From assembly GCF_049720995.1 (NCBI RefSeq), contig NZ_JBNASF010000004.1, positions 22,736 through 86,735 of the forward strand: a stretch of DNA of 64,000 bases, in the 5' to 3' direction. The stretch's first letter is position 1, and each line of letters begins with the position of its first letter. Source of the stretch: Methanothermobacter sp049720995. Its GTDB lineage: Archaea > Methanobacteriota > Methanobacteria > Methanobacteriales > Methanothermobacteraceae. Shown here piece after piece: positions 61,120 to 64,000 of this stretch. Below the pieces are notes generated by a model, which saw nothing but the letters and a program-made list of their open reading frames with translations, made no database searches and was not told the DNA's origin. Position numbers and translations under genes: made by a program.

Positions 61120-61859
61120 TCATCTCCCCCATAATTTTGATCCGCAGATCCCGCAGAAGTTCTCATCACCCATAAGAGGTGTTCCACATTTATGACACTT
61201 TAAATCGATTTCTAATTGAGAACCAGTGTGTTTTTCTATAATTTGATTGTATGCTCCTGATTCAACCCAATCAAGGATTTCTGAAGCCCTCATAACAGTC
61301 CATGGGTGTGTTGATCCAATTATAAGCATGATTTTCCCTATCTTATCAAGGGCATCATAATCGTACCCCTTAAACTCCCTTGCCTGTTCAATGAACTGAT
61401 CTCTGTCAATCCTGTCGTAGAACCTTTTAGGTGCGCCTGATATTTTAATCATGGTGTTTATCACGGCATCTTCATCCTGACATGCCAGGAGCCCTGCCCT
61501 GTCAGCGGTGAACTCTGACATTCTATTCCAGTAGAGGAGTGCCAGTTCAAGGCCGGTACTTATCAGTCCACCTATCCCCAGTGTAGCCGTTCCGAGGATT
61601 TTACCAGCCACAGGTATAATCTCTGCCATCGTATGATACAGCATATGGCCACTTTTTATATGCCCAGCCTCATGACCGATCAGATATCGCAGTTCATCCT
61701 CTGTGAGTAAATTGATGACCCTTGGCGTTAAGATGATTATAGGGTTTTCTGATCCTATGGCACACCCATTAATGCCATTCCTCCTATATAAAGTTCAGGT
61801 ATCCTTTTGAGGTGAATGGTATTACAGACATCAACAAGAATATCATGAACTTCAGAGAA
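61120..61859 (-). pseudogene. M48 (HtpX-like) metalloprotease relic with zinc ribbon
   Basis: The C-terminal 174 residues are intact (61644-61120), ending in a zinc ribbon (CHKCGTP and CGICG). Upstream in frame is ELRYLIGHEAGHIKSGH, with the HExxH zinc site, and INGCAIGSENPIIIL. A -1 change near 61785-61790 is needed to reach HLKRIPELYI, and an in-frame TAA precedes that; no start or N-terminal membrane part remains. ENRMSEFTADRAG-type third ligand is present (SEFTADRAG). A housekeeping protease in other archaea; this copy is decayed. Confidence 0.78.
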
Positions 61860-61863
61860 ATGT

Positions 61864-61885
61864 GCTTATCTGAATTCTGATAAGC
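61864..61885. promoter_or_regulatory. Near-perfect 22-bp palindrome
   Basis: GCTTATC-N8-GATAAGC with a GAATTC core; 20 of 22 positions pair. It lies in the gene-poor stretch 61860-62088 between the M48 relic and the DUF169 gene. Could be an operator or part of decayed coding sequence. The rest of this stretch is AT-rich leader for DUF169. Confidence 0.5.
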
Positions 61886-62088
61886 ATCTGAATTACTAAA
61901 AACTGGAATGGGACCTCGAATTTAAGCACATCAGAACTTCCGTAAAACAACCACGGTAATTTCAAGACCCCATGTCAATGCACAAAACCTCGCCCCACAT
62001 CTGTGTGAAGTTAGCAAAGGGAAGCAATGATTAAAATAGTTTCAAACAAAAATTAAAAAGCATGTGCAATAAGAGTGGGGGTGTTCTA

Positions 62089-62787
62089 TTGGACAATAAT
62101 GAACTGAGAAAGAAACTGAAGGAACTCCTCAGACTTGAATATGAACCTGTTGCCATAAAATGGTCCGTCAGGGAGCCAGCCAGCATTGAAAGGGAGAAGT
62201 TTAAATCAAGGTTCTGTGAAAAACTAGTGAAGGCAATGAATGGTGAGGTCTTCTATGCGACCAGGGATGAGGAGGAGTGCATGGGGGGTGCAAGGTACAC
62301 TGGGCTGAGGGATCCATCGGAGTTTCCTGCGAACATGCGAAGCGGTGCTTTCCTTGTGCCCATGGGGGTCTACAGGAACATACAGGCTGTGCAGCGCTCA
62401 TGGAGGGGTAACCTGAATATTGAACATGGGGTGTTCAGGGCCCTCATATTCGCCCCCCTTAAACTGGCTGAATATGAGCCCGACGTCCTATTCATCCTCT
62501 GCAATGCCAGACAGGCGATGGAGGTCCTCCATGCCAACGCCTATGACTCAGGTTCACATGGCATCGGCGCTGACTCAGGACCCATATGCAGTTCAATGGC
62601 GGCGCTCCCCTACCTCACAGGGAAGGTGAGCTATGGATTCGGGGATGCTGGCTCAAGGAGGTACATGGGCCTGGGGGATGATGTGGTCATGGTGAGTATC
62701 CCCGGGGGTGATCTGCAGCGTATCGTCTCGAACCTTGAGGAGATGAGGACCCGAAAGCTATTCAGGGAGGATGATGCAAAAAAATAA
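62089..62787 (+). CDS. DUF169 family protein
   Basis: 232 residues. LKELLRLEYEPVAIKW at the start, ECMGGARYTGLR, and the C-terminal GADSGPICSSMAALPYLTGK fit DUF169, which has conserved cysteines and unknown activity. It is clearly paralogous to the partial gene at 1-453 (compare SPVAIKL and CKGGADALG). Start TTG 62089, 5 nt behind GGGGGTG, preferred to ATG 62062. A sensor kinase gene follows after 25 bp. Confidence 0.88.
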   Translation: MDNNELRKKLKELLRLEYEPVAIKWSVREPASIEREKFKSRFCEKLVKAMNGEVFYATRDEEECMGGARYTGLRDPSEFPANMRSGAFLVPMGVYRNIQAVQRSWRGNLNIEHGVFRALIFAPLKLAEYEPDVLFILCNARQAMEVLHANAYDSGSHGIGADSGPICSSMAALPYLTGKVSYGFGDAGSRRYMGLGDDVVMVSIPGGDLQRIVSNLEEMRTRKLFREDDAKK

Positions 62788-62812
62788 ATCAGTACTTCAG
62801 GGACTGAGGTGA

Positions 62813-64000
62813 ATGTTCAGGATTCTCCTTGTAAAGGATGGGGAAGGTTTTCCAGATTTAGAGGAAAAACTTGGGAGCAAGGGTTTCAGGGTGGATTTTG
62901 CCACAGGTCTTGAGGATACCGGCGAAACTGAAGCCGATCTGATCATCATATACACAACCCCCCAGAGGGTGGGGGAATTGGATCCAGGAGATACCAGGGT
63001 CCCCCTCATGTACCTCATCGACTTTGAGGAGGAGGGGAGGCTTGTCTTAACCTTTCCTTATGGATGTATTGAGAAGCCTGTGGATGACGATGACCTTAAA
63101 GGATGCATTGATTTTGTCATAAACAGGATCATCCTTGATAAGGAGCGCTACAGGAAACTCTTCGAGTACATCGATAGCTGTGTGGCTGTCTATGAGGCAG
63201 TGGATAATGGTGATGACTTCCTAATCAGGGATTTCAACCGTGCCGCTGAACGCGTTGAGGGGGTTAAGAGGAAGGAGATACTTGGAAGGAGGGTGACTGA
63301 GGTATTTCCAGGGGTGGATGATTTCGGACTTCTTGAGGTTCTAAGGAGAGTATACAGGGCCGGAAGGGCAGAAAAATTTCTCCTCGCTTTTTACCGTGAT
63401 GATAGGATATGTGGGTGGAGGGAGAATTTCGTATACCGCCTCCCATCAGGTGAGGTGATAGCGGTCTATAGGGACCTTACAGAGCGTAAAAGGCTTGAAA
63501 ATGAGCTTAAAGAGAAGGAGAGTTTATACAGGAGCATATTCGAGAATACAGGGTCTGCTACAACCATAGTTGATGATGACACCACAATATTAATGGTTAA
63601 CAGGGAATTTGAGAGGCTAAGCGGCTACTCCCGGGAGAAGATAGAGGGTAAGAAGAGCTGGAAGGAATTTTTGATGGAGGGTGATCTCAGAAGAATGGAA
63701 GAGTATCACCGCCTCTGGATGAGGGACCCTTATGCCGCGCCAAGAAATTATAACTTCAGGTTCCGTGACCGCTGGGGTAATATAAAGTACATAAGGATGA
63801 CTGCGGATCCCATCCCTGGAACCACCATGATAGTGGCTTCACTCGTTGATGTCACAGATATCCGGGAGGCTGAGGAGGAGATCATCAAATCCCTCAGGGA
63901 GAAGGAGGTGCTTCTGCGGGAGATACACCACAGGGTCAAGAACAACCTCCAGATAATATCAAGCCTCCTCTCACTTCAGTCAGCCTACACAGATAACCCT
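62813..64000 (+). CDS. Soluble PAS sensor histidine kinase, cut by window end
   Basis: The first 396 residues. Residues 1-105 resemble a receiver domain (RILLVKDGEG; FPYGCIEKPVDDDDLKGCI) but the phospho-acceptor aspartate position (ADLIIIYTT) is not Asp. Two PAS domains follow (from about 120 and 235), then HisKA_2 with REIHHRVKNNLQIISSLLSLQ, nearly identical to the kinase at 38295. No membrane segment, so it senses something inside the cell. GAGGTGA directly precedes ATG 62813. Probably co-transcribed with DUF169. Confidence 0.88.
   Translation, partial: MFRILLVKDGEGFPDLEEKLGSKGFRVDFATGLEDTGETEADLIIIYTTPQRVGELDPGDTRVPLMYLIDFEEEGRLVLTFPYGCIEKPVDDDDLKGCIDFVINRIILDKERYRKLFEYIDSCVAVYEAVDNGDDFLIRDFNRAAERVEGVKRKEILGRRVTEVFPGVDDFGLLEVLRRVYRAGRAEKFLLAFYRDDRICGWRENFVYRLPSGEVIAVYRDLTERKRLENELKEKESLYRSIFENTGSATTIVDDDTTILMVNREFERLSGYSREKIEGKKSWKEFLMEGDLRRMEEYHRLWMRDPYAAPRNYNFRFRDRWGNIKYIRMTADPIPGTTMIVASLVDVTDIREAEEEIIKSLREKEVLLREIHHRVKNNLQIISSLLSLQSAYTDNP

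Noticed and set aside
1..64000. tRNA, rRNA, complete insertion sequence, integrase or origin
   Set aside because: No T-loop or anticodon-stem patterns, rRNA-like conserved sequence, transposase or integrase motifs or Orc1/Cdc6-type origin boxes were recognised on reading the spacers; a covariance-model scan would be needed for certainty.

Overview
The window looks like a thermophilic, pseudomurein-walled methanogen of the genus Methanothermobacter (M. thermautotrophicus or a close relative). Support: an Hmd-paralogue gene beside a MthK/MVP-like potassium-channel gene, a CobN-like chelatase homologue, DUF2085 and HisKA_2-type sensor kinases, archaeal TATA elements, and Shine-Dalgarno sites of the type GGAGGTGAT with frequent GTG/TTG starts. 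Naming rests on remembered family features; no search was run. Most of the window is near half G+C by eye; roughly 25.95-28.17 kb is clearly AT-rich. I found no rRNA, tRNA, CRISPR array or complete insertion sequence.

Layout. 0-3.1 kb: DUF169 end fragment, small zinc-ribbon protein, two membrane-anchored wall-side proteins, a zinc-ribbon membrane protein and DUF2085. 3.5-5 kb: an orphan Csa3-like CARF-HTH regulator and a STAND/AAA-type ATPase. 5-9.6 kb: a secreted, membrane-anchored CobN/ChlH-like giant. 9.8-12.1 kb: an ARPP-1-like protein and two overlapping unknown genes. 12.8-15.5 kb: a UvrD helicase fused to an Fe-S RecB-type nuclease (a paralogue lies at 49-51.8 kb). 15.5-18.6 kb: two PsbP-like lipoproteins, two YbjQ-like proteins and a potassium channel. 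18.9-20.2 kb: an Hmd paralogue lacking the iron-ligand cysteine, plus a roadblock protein.

20.3-28.2 kb is the standout accessory island: a leftward McrB-like (MrcB_N + AAA+) gene and a DUF2357/PD-(D/E)XK nuclease, divergent across only 36 bp from a rightward set: a DUF4007-like protein, an Fe-S HhH-GPD glycosylase and a second PD-(D/E)XK nuclease. Three of these five genes change reading frame at slippery or homopolymer sites. It reads as a candidate modification-sensing restriction/defence system.

28.2-33.3 kb: DUF5654, an SNase lipoprotein, the MrfAB-type repair pair and two small membrane proteins. 33.4-40.9 kb: a giant Upf1-like helicase-nuclease (DUF4011/MTES_1575/DUF3320), a histidine kinase and two more 3-TM mini-proteins. 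40.9-45.5 kb: a DUF2238 membrane protein abutting a P-type ATPase relic, an ATP-cone protein and the tungstate transporter tupABC. 45.5-48.9 kb: a redox/metal cluster (rubredoxin-ThDP enzyme fusion, cytochrome b5-like protein, broken Dps-like ferritin, ZIP transporter). 51.8-61.1 kb: DUF1232 and one ~2,900-residue surface protein split into five frames. 61.1-64 kb: an M48 protease relic, a second DUF169 gene and a histidine kinase cut by the window end.

Two patterns run across the window. Frame breaks concentrate in the island and in surface, ferritin and protease genes, while about 40 kb of other genes is intact. Short tandem duplications (period 30-68 bp) sit repeatedly at gene ends and promoters.
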